Source: Haliclystus octoradiatus
Taxonomy: Eukaryota; Cnidaria; Staurozoa; Stauromedusae; Haliclystidae
DNA length: 64,000 nucleotides
Assembly: GCA_916610825.1 (NCBI GenBank)
Contig: OU744450.1
Span: forward strand, 3,808,578-3,872,577
Direction: 5' to 3'
Positions 1 through 11,700 of this stretch are shown one piece after another; the first letter of the stretch is position 1, and the number at the start of each line of letters is the position of its first letter. A program made the position numbers and the translations under genes. Under the pieces are notes generated by a model. It made no database searches, was not told the DNA's origin, and saw only the letters and a program-made list of their open reading frames with translations.

Positions 1-217
1 TGCAAATTTTCAATACTTGTATAATTTGTAATCACTTTGCAATTTTGTCAACATCATGTGTTGTTTTTGTATGTCTATTTGTACGAATTGATAAGAATTG
101 ATAAACTTAAATTTCTCCGAGCGCAGCGAGGAAAATTTTTTTTGAGACATTTGGCCTTTTCTGGATTTTTCCGGTCAGCGGTTTGGCTTTTTGCCTCGTT
201 TTTGTTTTCCCAACCCT
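1..217. other. Unassigned sequence left of the inverted-repeat element
   Basis: No gene is supported here. Short open frames exist on both strands but they run into the inverted arm that starts near 218 and carry no recognisable domain. A GC-richer patch at about 117-133 (GAGCGCAGCGAGG) has the look of dispersed repeat sequence. Confidence 0.5.
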
Positions 218-812
218 GGTTCGATTTGTATTTCAAACTCAACTTGACTTTGAGATTTCTGATGGCGGCCAGAAAAATGGCGGTCTTGTCCGAAAGTATT
301 GAGATTAAAGTTTCAAAATAACAGCTTTTGACAATAGTCATCGTCATATAATATAATTTGTGTGGATACAAAGTTCTTATCCTGGTCATCGTAGAATTCC
401 AGTACAGTTGATGTAAGATTTATCAATTATTTGCACGTCTACCTTGTTACTTATCAACGAACAGTCTAACAGAGACAGAGTACACGGTGTATTTTTAAAT
501 AGCTAATATTAGATATTGGACAGGGAAAGGGAAGATATTTGAAAAATTAACATGAAGTATGGTGTAATCTAACTCAGCTTTGAATAGTAAGATATGATAA
601 TATCAATATAACATCAAAACATGAATAGATTGTACACATAGAATCCGGCATAGAATAGGCTAGTCTATATTTCTAAAGTCATTGCTCATAGACCTTCAAA
701 TCATAGTCTATAACCTACATTAATCAGGAAAGTAAGGGAAGGACCTCACTCAATCAACTGCGGTAATAATTGATGATAGTGAGGCTTAGTGATCCATTGT
801 CTATGATATGAT
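218..812 (+). repeat. Left arm of the long inverted repeat
   Basis: This arm is the reverse complement of 5240-5834. A 94-104 codon open frame appears in both arms with nearly the same translation; that follows from the repeat and is not evidence of a protein. Confidence 0.85.
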
Positions 813-3800
813 TATCATGTATACATGTATTTATCAGCTTTAATTTTAATCAATTCATTGAATAAGAAATTGATTTTTTAAATCTTTATAATTCTCAAAC
901 ATTCAATATATTTCAAAATGTTAGTTATGATATGATATGTTAATATAGTACTTCTTATCGATAAAATCTCTACCAAGCCACAGAGTTTTGACTGAAACAA
1001 GTCAGTTGCAGTGTATTGCGCTGAAAGTCGTCATACCATAAACAATTATATTGAAGCTTCAAAACTAACAGCGTGCAGTATTAATCAATTCAGAAAATAT
1101 CAATTATCTGAATTCCATAAAACAATGTAAATATTTAAAAATGCATGAATGAACGATAGGCTTTTAATCAATTTATTTCAATTTTAAAAACTACAAGTAG
1201 GCGTAACTGTAGTATAGTTCAATGATAGCAAGAGCCAGTATATATGTTCGTGCCATCTTGAAGCAAGACCATACGCATTGAAGTGTGCATCAGATCGAAT
1301 TTACACAAAATTGATTACGGGTATGAATGTTGTAATGATCCGATTCCAATCCGATTTGAAGCAATATGCCAATTATAAATATAATCCGATTCGAAGCAAA
1401 TAATTTGAAATTAATGTAAACTAATCCAAGTTTTTAATGTATAGATTTACGGATGATTGCTTGATACAGTCTCAGGCGCTTTAATCAGATGTCTTTTAAC
1501 TTGATTCTGGATATTCTGCGTTAGACACTTAGTTACTACTACTGTGATAAAATACAAAACTACCACACAGCAATAATAAATACCAGCATGAATAAATGTG
1601 ACGTACTATCACTGTATGTCGTATAGCTGGCTTCGCTATAACAACAACTAATTGATATTCGAGACCCAATGGATAGTGAGCACAATGAAGGCTAAACTGT
1701 ATCTCATTTATTATTCAATCTACACATAGACAACATAGATAGATTACAGGAATTATATAGGGTGCTGACATGAGACAGTCACATACAGCACATCAAAATG
1801 ATAATACAATACGTACAATGAATCAATAATCTTGATCATTTCGTTGAAGAAATTGTATAATTCATTTCACATCAAACGTGCAATTGATGTACTAGAGAGT
1901 GGAATACTAGAGAGTGGAACATGAATGTCGCTATATGTAAAAGAAGCAGTCAGTTGAGAGGAAACGCATTGATTAATCGCTACAAAGTACAAATACTCTT
2001 CCAAGTTTCAAAATCCAAAATCATCTGGAATCAATAAATACAAATTCGACCCAATCCAAAGACCTAAAATATCACTACCTGGATGCGATCCAATCTGATT
2101 TGATTCGCATATCTTTAATACGCAGGTGCAAAATAAATGAGGCTCAAAACTTTCAGAGGTTAAATTTGTTATTCATAACTAACATATATATGTACTTTTG
2201 GAATGGTCAAATTCTTTAATTATTATATTTTCTTATTCGTAATTGACAATATTGTCACTTTAGTTTTACTTTCGTTGTGGGTTTGATTTTAAACACAGCC
2301 AAAAAGGTTGAAGATTGTTCACTTAAATTATACCTGTCAGATATGACTCTGTGATAGTATGATTAATGTAGATTCTATTACAAAGTTTATATTATAGAGG
2401 CTAGAGGGTATGATTCTTCATTACTCAGAAATCCTGATGCTTTTAAGAAAGTTTCTTTTAAATTTTATTTCATTTTATTATTACAAAATATTTCATTAAT
2501 TATTATCATATGATTTTCACATAGATTTATCTTTGGTTGGTGCTACGCAAATAAGTAGGCATATTCCCCTACAACAAATTTGTTGAGTCCATAACTATTC
2601 ATGAACCTTAAATACAAGGCTGTTTTACAAATTCTGGGCAGTAGTCACTTTTCTGAGAAGTTATTTTAAATGTAGTTTTTCGATTTGAATAGGCCTTTCA
2701 AGAAACATTAGAATAACTGTTGTGTTGAGCCGTTTCAACTTTTCAAAGTGCAGTACTATACATACTGATCTTCATACTATACACTTATTTTTGTGCTGCT
2801 TTCAATTCTTCTTACTGACAATTTTTACAGCCTTGATAGTTTGGGCTGAACGTAGCTATAGCTGGTTAAATGACCTGTTTTTCATTAAGGGGTTCATGAA
2901 TATTTGTTGGTCCATTTAAAGTTCCGAAAGAGATTTGAAACACGCTCAGCGACCAATCAAATTTTGAGGATTCATTCGATCATTCTAGTTTATTTTAGAA
3001 GAAAAATTCATGAATATTTGTTGGTCCATTTAAAGTTCAAGAACTGTTATCACAGCCTGCATTTTGCGTATACTTTTACGGATTAACCAAAGAGCAGCAG
3101 ACTAGGTGGCAGCCATGGGCCTTGTGAGAGGATCAAAACAGACGGGGAAACTTGCACTAGCGCAAGTTAAATAGGCACCTTCTCTAAACATTCTTGAGCA
3201 CGAGCTTTACTTAGCGTATACTTTATTTCTAATCATCGATAATATAAAGGACACCAATGCCATGTATCCTTGTTCAGTAGATTATGTAGGCAATCAAGGT
3301 GTTTTTGCATACTGTTGGTTCTCCCAGACGTCAGCACAGTATTCGAAATGATGGAAAACAAAGGCATCAAACAAAATCTTTCTTGTTTATAGATGTAAAC
3401 ATCAAGTGAAACTTACTACTGTTGTGCAGGAACGTTTTCTAATTCATGATTGGTAAATTGATAGTTGTTAAATGAATTCAATTAATTTCGACAATACAGG
3501 CAAAGAGAAATTGCTCCATAATTATTGTTATCCTGTTTATGAATATATTTGTGAATAGGGCTAATTTGACTACCTTGAACAATGCACACTGAAAATACCC
3601 ACGTGACAAGAGAGATTCAAAACTCAGAGGGGGTGTAAAAGGAGAGTTGCAAACAAAATCAGTACAAAATTAGAAATGCATTTGATTGATTCTGAAGTGA
3701 CTTAAAAGAAGGTAGTAGGGGAGACAGATTAGCTACAAGACTCAAGTAGCAATGGCTTCAAAGGTTTTGGTACAGCATTGTGCTGCCCAGGGTTGCACCC

Positions 3801-3889
3801 ATGTAGCTTTTTCTGCTACAGTATTCCAGGACCACGCCAAACGCCTAGTCTTATTAAAATTAATTTGAAAACAATGGCCACATGCCCCT

Positions 3890-4020
3890 TTGCCAGAATT
3901 CATAGTGGTCACCTCTATACAGCAGCCACCCGTCTACAGTGGTCACTCTTGGTATGCCTGAAATAGTATTTTCTATCTAATCAACCCTGCATATAAAGGC
4001 CACCTGCATATAATGGTGTG
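3890..4020 (+). repeat. Decayed pogo-type MITE copy
   Basis: It matches the MITE family seen intact at 32313-32492: the words GGTCACCTCTATACAGCAGCC and AAAGGCCACCTG are recognisable, but neither terminal CAGTCAAACCTG end is preserved. Confidence 0.6.
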
Positions 4021-4195
4021 ATGGGATAATTTTGTTTCACTTCGCAGTTTACAATTTAAATTTAACCACATAAGTTTCAAGCTCGTTTGCATGGGAATGA
4101 ATGTCTGAACAGCAGTCAAATTTATAACCAACTAATTGAAATTACTATTAGCTCTATTACATGAAAGTTACTGGTACGTATAGATAAAATACATT

Positions 4196-4268
4196 GTGTG
4201 AGGCGATGAGGAATCAAACCCTGGTCTCCCACAGGGACTACATGCACTCTACTATTGAGCTACCAGTC
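4196..4268 (-). repeat. tRNA-like SINE head (third tRNA-like family)
   Basis: Read on the minus strand, it has an A-box-like TAGCTCAATAGTAGAG and a B-box-like GGTTTGATTCC at tRNA spacing. The same sequence type occurs twice in inverted orientation at 27205-27325 and as a fragment near 57760-57800, so it is dispersed and tRNA-derived rather than a working tRNA gene. Confidence 0.55.
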
Positions 4269-5239
4269 TACATTGATCAATTTATCTATCTCTCATAGCT
4301 GGCTGCTATACACAGATTTCAACTGTATCTAGCCTATTTCTAAACTTCAACTCATTATTTTGATATTTGCTTGAAGAACATCAATTTTCATAAATGTATG
4401 ATATTTTAGTAAAAGGCCCTACACGAAATATAAACCATCCCTCTATTGTTTCATGATTTCTGCCAAGGCATGTTAGGAGCATATTTGCTATTGAAATGTT
4501 AACATTTCTCTTTGCCGATTACTAGGCTTAATCTACAAAACATATCCGCGTACAGTCGAGCTCTCAGCATCCCGTATGTCTAACATAATTTTCTAGGAGG
4601 TAGTTTAATATCACAAGACATCCTGATGAAGATTACCGATGTTGCTTAAATTTTAATTATCTTGACTGATCACCTCAGAATGCTGTCTCTTTCAACTTTG
4701 TAGGGGCCTACACTTTATAAATCAAAAATAAGCTTAGCCCATAATCTTGTAGATTGTCCATTAGTTATTTGTTGTGTAAGTATCTCATATTGATGCATAT
4801 ACACACATGTTGATACATATTAATTAATAATTATTATAGGCAAGGTGTAAAGGATTATGACAAAGTAATCGTCCCAAATGCCACAATTATCCTGTTTCTG
4901 CAAGTGGTTAAGAATCCATTTATTAGCTGTGCTATATCCACGGTGGAACACTTTATCAGAGGATTTTGTTCTGCAAGTAGCCTACATTTCTATGATTTTA
5001 AACAATATTACAAACATTTACTCTGGCTCAGTGTTGCAAAGTCTACAATACAAATAGATAAGTTTGTTTACTAATTCAGATAAGTTGTTTTTAAAAACAA
5101 TAATTATTAGTTTTCAACTGAATTGAGATACTGCATACAAGGTTGTGGTGTGTGCTTGTGTGTAGTGGATACCAAAAGCTCTTCCATAATAGTCGCTCAT
5201 TAATGTTAGCTTTTTTGTAATTTAATAAATACTATATCA

Positions 5240-5834
5240 GATCAAAGACAGTGGATCACTAAGCCTATCTATCATCAGTTAGTACCTTAGCCCTTACTTG
5301 ATTGAGTGAGCTCCTTCCCTTACTTTTCTGATTAATGTAGGTTATGGACTATGATTTGAAGGTAGGCTAGCCTACGAGCAATGACTTTCGAAAATATAGA
5401 CTAGCCTATTCCATGTGTACAATCTATTCATGTTTTGATGTTATATTGATATTATCATATCTTACTATTCAAAGCTGAGTTAGATTACACCATACTTCAT
5501 GTTAATTTTTCAAATATCTTCCCTTACCCTGTCCAATATTCAATATTAGCTATTTAAAAATACACCGTGTACTCTGTCTCTGTTAGACTGTTCGTTGATA
5601 AGTAACAACGTAGACGTGCAAATAATTGATAAATGTTACATCAACTGTACTGGAATTTTACGATGACCAGGATAAGAACTTTGTATCCACACAAATTATA
5701 TTATATGACGATGACTATTGTCAAAAGCTGTTATTTTGAAACTTTAATCTCATTACTTTCGGACAAGACCGCCATTTTTCTGGCCGCCATCAGAAATCTC
5801 AAAGTCAAGTTGAGTTTGAAATACAAATCGAACC
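5240..5834 (-). repeat. Right arm of the long inverted repeat
   Basis: Reverse complement of 218-812. It ends directly before the presumed TXNL4A promoter and 5'UTR exon, so it either forms part of that promoter or is an insertion against it. Confidence 0.85.
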
Positions 5835-6409
5835 GAAGTACAGTCAATCGTGCGAGATTCAGATTTAATTCAGATGTGGACAAAATATCAGACGGGACAG
5901 GGTGCTACTGCGCATGACTCCATGCAGCCTGTTGAATATTCTGTTTACCCTTATTTTCAGTTTTTCGCGACGTTTGAACGTTTGGACGATTTCATGCAAA
6001 TCTAGTGGCAAAACCTGAACAAACCTACGTAAGTTATAGATCGTAGTAATATCGATATATTCTAAAGCTGGAATTTGGCTGTTATGGATATTTCTGTAGG
6101 TTAGAAGTCGACTTAATCCCGATATCTATATTAGAATGTTTCACCCCGCAGACAGGTCGAAACTACAGTAGGCTGGAATCTGTATGCTCGGAGATCTTTT
6201 TATTTTATAAGGATCCATTGTATAAGTCTTAGATTCGAGTAAGAATTTCATACAAATTAAGAACAATTCATCAAATTTATATCCATACATTTATGAGCAA
6301 TGCACTAATAAGGTATATATTTAATGAACACAAATTTTGTCTTGCAAATATGCAAATATATAGGCCAACTAAAAAATAATAACGTTTCTATCCTCCATTT
6401 TATTCATAG
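5835..6409 (+). promoter_or_regulatory. TXNL4A promoter, 5'UTR exon and 5'UTR intron
   Basis: A good donor (CTAC|GTAAGTTAT) lies at 6029 and a good acceptor (TTTTATTCATAG) ends at 6409, eight bases before the TXNL4A start codon. I infer a noncoding first exon ending at 6028 and a 381-bp intron 6029-6409. The transcription start is not fixed; the GC-richer, CpG-containing stretch 5880-6000 is the likely core promoter. Confidence 0.6.
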
Positions 6410-6417
6410 ATTCAAAT

Positions 6418-6846
6418 ATGTCGTATATGCTTCCTCATTTAACCAATGGATGGCAAGTTGATCAAGCTATCCTTACAGAAGAAGATCGAGTAGTTTTAAT
6501 ACGTTTTGGACACGATTGGGATCCTACTTGCATGAAAATGGATGAGGTATTATATAGTATTGCTGATCGTTGTAAAAACTTTGTCGTTATTTACTTACTG
6601 GATATCTCAGAATGTCAAGATTTTAACAAAATGTATGAACTTTACGATCCATGTACTGTTATGTTTTTTTATCGTAATAAACACATTATGATTGATCTTG
6701 GTACTGGTAATAATAACAAAATTAATTGGGAAATTGAAGATAAACAAGAAATGATTGATATTGTTGAAACGGTTTACAGAGGGGCAAGAAAAGGAAGAGG
6801 TCTTGTAGTTTCACCAAAAGATTATTCGACAAAATATAGATATTAG
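6418..6846 (+). CDS. TXNL4A: Thioredoxin-like U5 snRNP protein TXNL4A (DIM1/U5-15kD)
   Basis: The 142-residue product has the full length of the family and reads colinearly with animal DIM1/TXNL4A, including the IRFGHDWDPTCMKMDE segment near the N-terminus, NKMYELYDPCTVMFF in the middle and the conserved GARKGRGLVVSPKDYSTKYR end. DIM1 is a thioredoxin-fold core component of the U5 and U4/U6.U5 snRNP in the nucleus, needed for pre-mRNA splicing; it is not an active redox enzyme. The coding region has no introns, while a 5'UTR intron is inferred. A few positions usually held by other residues are Cys here (residues about 52 and 66). An AATAAA lies at 7307. Identification is very secure. Confidence 0.97.
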   Translation: MSYMLPHLTNGWQVDQAILTEEDRVVLIRFGHDWDPTCMKMDEVLYSIADRCKNFVVIYLLDISECQDFNKMYELYDPCTVMFFYRNKHIMIDLGTGNNNKINWEIEDKQEMIDIVETVYRGARKGRGLVVSPKDYSTKYRY

Positions 6847-7306
6847 AGTATGCATGTTAAAGATATCTCAGACGTAGATGGAACCAAACTTTAGATGTGT
6901 TTTCTTGGTATTCTGGCCAAATTATTTGGGTCACATGCTCTGTTTGAAGTCTGAATGGTAAGCCCAGAAAAAGATGGATTGATGTTAAACGATTTAAGTT
7001 ATGATAACCGATATTAAGAAAATGCTATGCTATTAATTATTACGTACATAAAAATATATATTAAGATATTAAGTAATAATACCAATGAAGTGTTGACACG
7101 ATGGTCTTGTAATTTAAACTTTCAACATAACATAAAACAATTCATAATTGTAGGCTACTATTATCTTTTCATTTTATTCTGCGGATTTACAAATGAGGTC
7201 TGTTTTGTTGTCAAATATAACTTAATTTATGAAAATTAAATTTTATTTTATTTTTTTCTATTGTGTCTTATTAATTACCCATTTACACAATCTATTTCAC
7301 CACCAA

Positions 7307-7312
7307 AATAAA
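7307..7312 (+). terminator. Candidate TXNL4A poly(A) signal AATAAA
   Basis: First canonical AATAAA at a reasonable distance (460 bp) past the TXNL4A stop codon. No transcript data support it. Confidence 0.4.
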
Positions 7313-7364
7313 CATTCAAATAGATCTGCAGGCTTTCACAAAATGTTCCCAATCTGATCAGTGA

Positions 7365-7555
7365 TCATGATTATTTTCTAATTCAACATTTATTATTTTT
7401 GGATTTTATATTTTTTGTGTTTTGAAATCCATGCATCTTGCTTTAAGGTGAGTCAAATTCTGAAACTTTAAGATCAACGCATTATAAATTCAATCTCAGA
7501 ATGTTTACAATCGAACAATACAGTTCCCGGAAGATCAAAACTTTTGTGACACCCT
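7365..7555 (+). repeat. Dispersed ~200-bp repeat, second copy at 11895-12110
   Basis: Bases 7365-7555 and 11895-12110 share long stretches in the same order: TTTATTATTTTTGGATTT, TTTTGAAATCCATGC, ATTATAAATTCAATC and GATCAAAACTTTT. The downstream copy holds about 20 extra bases. Class unknown; no terminal repeats were recognised. Confidence 0.7.
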
Positions 7556-8784
7556 GCAGATCTGTATAATTGAAAGAAAATAATGGCGACAATCATTTTA
7601 CAATTTGGACAGAGTGATACAGAGCTAGACCTACACTATCTTTAATCGGTTTACTGTTCAAAACTCTCTTTGAAGGTTGAAAAGTCAACAGGGCTTACTA
7701 AGAGGATAAATACAAATTATAAAAAATGTAAAGTCAAAGATGCTTGAAAGGAATAAAAGAGACATGTACCAGATTCACCCTGTACACTTTATCAACAGCT
7801 GTTTCGTATTGGGGACATGTAACTTTTTAGCGAATGAAGTGATGCACTCATTGCAAAAATTCAGAATGACCAATTACAGCTTAGCATGTGCAACCTTGAG
7901 TGGTTATTGGTCTATTTTCTAACTCGTGAAATAATTTGTGACGTCTTTGTGAATTGAAGAGGCGTTAAAAATGATTCACACATCGAAGGGCACATAATTT
8001 CACATGTAGATTACACCCGTTTTTCTTTGGCGGTCTATTGTATTCAGTTTATAAAATAGATGACATAACGTTGTTAGCGCATCATTTCGTTTGTTAAAAT
8101 TTTACAAGGCCCAGACGTAGAGTAGGGGAATAATGGGCCTTGTGGAATAGCCCACATTTTCTTAAGAAATAAAGCTACAGTGACAAATGTTACAAACCGA
8201 GATTAAACTGTTAATAGAAGTTTGTTCTAAAAAGTCAAGTTTTCTCCTGAGGTGACCCAAGTGCGCCAAATATCAATAGCTCATAGAAAATTGTATGCCA
8301 ATTGGTTTGTATAATAAATTACACAGATTGTATAAACAGTTACACTTTGCATGGACATCTTATTCATCAGTTAATGTTTTTAAAAATTCCCGATGTAGAA
8401 ATAACCACCTGATAAATAAATAAAAATAAATAAAAAAAAGATCAAATTGGAAATTCTCATTCTTGATATCAAGTTTCGAACTGTTTGATAAATTCGTTTT
8501 CGAACCTAGTTTTGTTCTGCACTGATATGATGATTGATAAGTTATAAATCTAAACCAATCAGATTGATCAAATCATTTTCGTTATAATACAAAATATAAT
8601 ACTTTTAAGTCTTATTACTATTACTTTCAGCACACAACAGCAGAATTTAATTTATAGCCAAATAACTCGATCTATCTATGTAGCTTGATTATCATTTTCA
8701 ATGCTGAAACACATTCAATTATTGTATGACTTGATTATGTCATACTTGAAAGTAAGTAGGATTTAATTGAGCACACCATATAGC

Positions 8785-11700
8785 TCAATGTGAATAGAAC
8801 ACTCCATAGCTCAATGTGATCACATCATTATTTTTCAATTCATAGGAATCAAGACCAGTTGATGAACTTTTACCATTAACATAATATAGCCAAAATAAAC
8901 CATTATCTTTTGATTGATGATATTTGCAAATTTCTTTGACATATTTACCCCAATCAGTATATACATATTTGTGTTCGTAACAAGGTTCAATTTTTGATGC
9001 CAACTGTAAACCATCAAATGCAGTTAAACCCGTAGCAAGTGAAATATTTACTTGGCGATCCATAACTCCAATTTTACCTGGTATGCTGATCTGATATGTC
9101 ACTTGAATCTTCTGAAAATAAATAAATATTAAACAATTACAACATAATACCACCCTGTGAAAAACATTACTTTGTTCATGAACTGTTTGTGGACGGTTCA
9201 AATAATTATATAAATTATATAATACAATTACAACATAATATCACCCTGAAAAACATTAACGCTGTTCATGAACTGTTTGTGGGCGGTTCAAATAATTATA
9301 TAAATTATATAATACAACTACAACATAATATCACCCTGTGAAAAACATTAACTCTGTTCATGAACTGTTTGTGGACGGTTCAAATAATTATATAAATTAT
9401 ATAATACAATTACAACATAATATCACCCTGAAAAACATTAACGCTGTTTATGAACTGTTTGTGGGCGGTTCAAATAATTATGTAAATTATATAATACAAT
9501 TACAACATAATATCACCCTGTGAAAAACATTAACTCTGTTCATGAACTGTTTGTGGACGGTTCAAATAACTATATAAATTATATAATACAATTACAACAT
9601 AATATCACCCTGTGAAAAACATTAACTCTGTTCATGAACTGTTTGTGGACGGTTCAAATAATTATATAAATTATATAATACAATTACAACATAATATCAC
9701 CCTGTGAAAAACATTAACTCTGTTCATGAACTGTTTGTGGACGGTTCAAATAATTATATAAATTATATAATACAATTACAACATAATATCACCCTGTGAG
9801 AAACATTAACTCTGTTCATGAACTGTTTGTGGACGGTTCAAATAATTATATAAATTATATAATACAATTACAACATAATATCACCCTGTGAAAAACATTA
9901 ACTCTTTGTTCATGAACTGTTTGTGTGAACTGTTCATGAACACCTCATAAACAGTTCATGAACTACTTATCTACGTTAAATGATCTGTTTCATGAACAGT
10001 TCATGAAAATTGGATGATTTCATGTTCACAAACTGTTTTCGAATGGGTAATACTCTGTTGATGAACTGTTCGTAAACGGTTCAAATAATTATATAAATTA
10101 CATAATACAATTACAACATAATATCACCCTGTGAAAAACATTAACTCAGTTCATGAACTGTTTGTGTGAACTGTTCATGAACACCTCATAAACAGTTCAT
10201 GAACTACTTATCAACGTTAAATGATCTGTTTCATGAACAGTTCATGAAAATTGGATGATTTCATGTTCACAAACTGTTTTTGAATGGGTAATACTCTGTT
10301 CATGAACTGATCGTAAACGGTTCAAATAATTATATAAATTACATAATACAATTACAACATAACATCACCCTGTGAAAAACGTTAACTCAGTCCACGCACT
10401 GTTTGTGTGAACTGTTTATGAACACCTCATAAACAGTTCATGAATAGTTCATGAACTACTCATTAACGTTAAATGATCTGTTTCATGAACAGTTCATGAA
10501 AATTGGATGATTTCATGTTCACAAACTGTTTTTTAGAATGGGTAATGCAATCAACAAATAACCCATTATCCATGGTTTGCATTCCTGAAATTATGATCAT
10601 TTAATTAATACCTTGAGTCTTAGATATACTAAAATTGTATAAGATGCTTAGATATATTGAATCGCTACTGGAAACCTAACCGAAAACATACTGGAACGGG
10701 ATTGGGTACTAAAATCATAGTCAAGCTCACCCTCACTAGTTACTTGAATCTAGATTCTTCTCATTCGACTGAAAAACTATTGAAACAATCCAGAAACTAC
10801 TGAAAAGTGCCCAATTCAGTAGCTGGAAATTCGTAGTGTAATGAAGTGTATGCTACAAGAAAGCTACGGTGTAATCGATTGTCATTATAGCAACATCATT
10901 TTGCCCTAACGTATTTAAAAAAAAATTATTTTCCGTTGAAAAATTAAAGTTTCAAAATGAGCTTTCTTCTTAGTATTGGGTGATGACTACATATAATCTA
11001 GAGTTTTCCTACAGTGAGAAAGAGGTTTTGAGTTTTAAAAGATTTTTCAAGAAGAAATTAATGTATTCAATATAAACTAAATGATAATAAATGGATTTCC
11101 TCACTTATACAAATATGGATAATTTTTAAGGCATTACAAATAATTGTTTTTTCTTCTTGAAATAACAGTAAACATTTGTTTCATTGTCTAATCAGCAAGT
11201 ATATACGCAATTTTTTTTATTTATTTTTTTATTTTTTTATTTTTTTTATTTTTGTATTTATCATTTTTCCACGAACCGGGTAAGCTTACAGCTTTTTTTC
11301 ACCGGGGTGGTTGGTTGATTTGTTAGTATTTTGAAGCTTGTGTGCGTTTAATAGCCGGATGCTCTTCCTGACGCCAACCTGTAGTGCTTCGGACAGGGAT
11401 TGAACACGAGACCCTGCGGGCCGTGGTCCAACACCCTAGCCACTACACCAAGGCCGCCACTACACAATTGCAAGCATTGAAATTTCAAGGGTCATGTAGC
11501 AGATGTATGTGACTGTGCGCGTACGAGTATACACCTTCTGGATACAGACCATTTTATAACATTTTGTCCCACTTTTAAGTTCTTGGCGGTACAAAAGTGA
11601 GAAATTAAGCAAGCTCAACTGTATTCCTAGATCAATATTTCAAACATACCTTTGGAGGATAAGATTCAAGCTCACTACCTAAAAAGCAAAAAGTTATCTG

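Larger units (their letters stand above)
813..5239. other. Interior of the inverted-repeat element, no gene found
   Basis: No open frame of recognisable family is present. It contains a duplicated word (GAATATTTGTTGGTCCATTT) at about 2898 and 3012, a decayed pogo-type MITE near 3890-4020, a tRNA-like segment near 4200-4265 and AT-rich unique-looking sequence. Confidence 0.6.
218..5834. mobile_element. 5.6-kb element or duplication with ~595-bp inverted arms
   Basis: Bases 218-812 reappear as the reverse complement at 5240-5834. The arms are roughly 95% identical by eye, with a few substitutions and small indels; for example the words around 595-640 match the complement of 5400-5460. Identity stops sharply at GGTTCGATT on the left and AATCGAACC on the right. 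The 4.4-kb interior has no transposase-like frame. This is either a non-autonomous long-TIR transposon or a local inverted duplication of the region just upstream of TXNL4A, whose 5'UTR exon starts beside the right arm. No clear target-site duplication is visible, so the transposon reading is not proven. Confidence 0.75.
6847..8784. other. Intergenic region between converging TXNL4A and the cobalamin-binding gene
   Basis: It carries the presumed TXNL4A 3'UTR, an AATAAA at 7307-7312 and a dispersed repeat at 7365-7555. No coding frame of known family is seen. Confidence 0.6.

Noticed and set aside
75-389. 104-codon frame repeated near 5633-5917
   Set aside because: Shared translation is due to the inverted arms; no domain and no coding bias.
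9120-9910. CRISPR-like regular repeats
   Set aside because: Units are contiguous 90-92 bp tandem repeats without unique spacers, in a eukaryotic intron.
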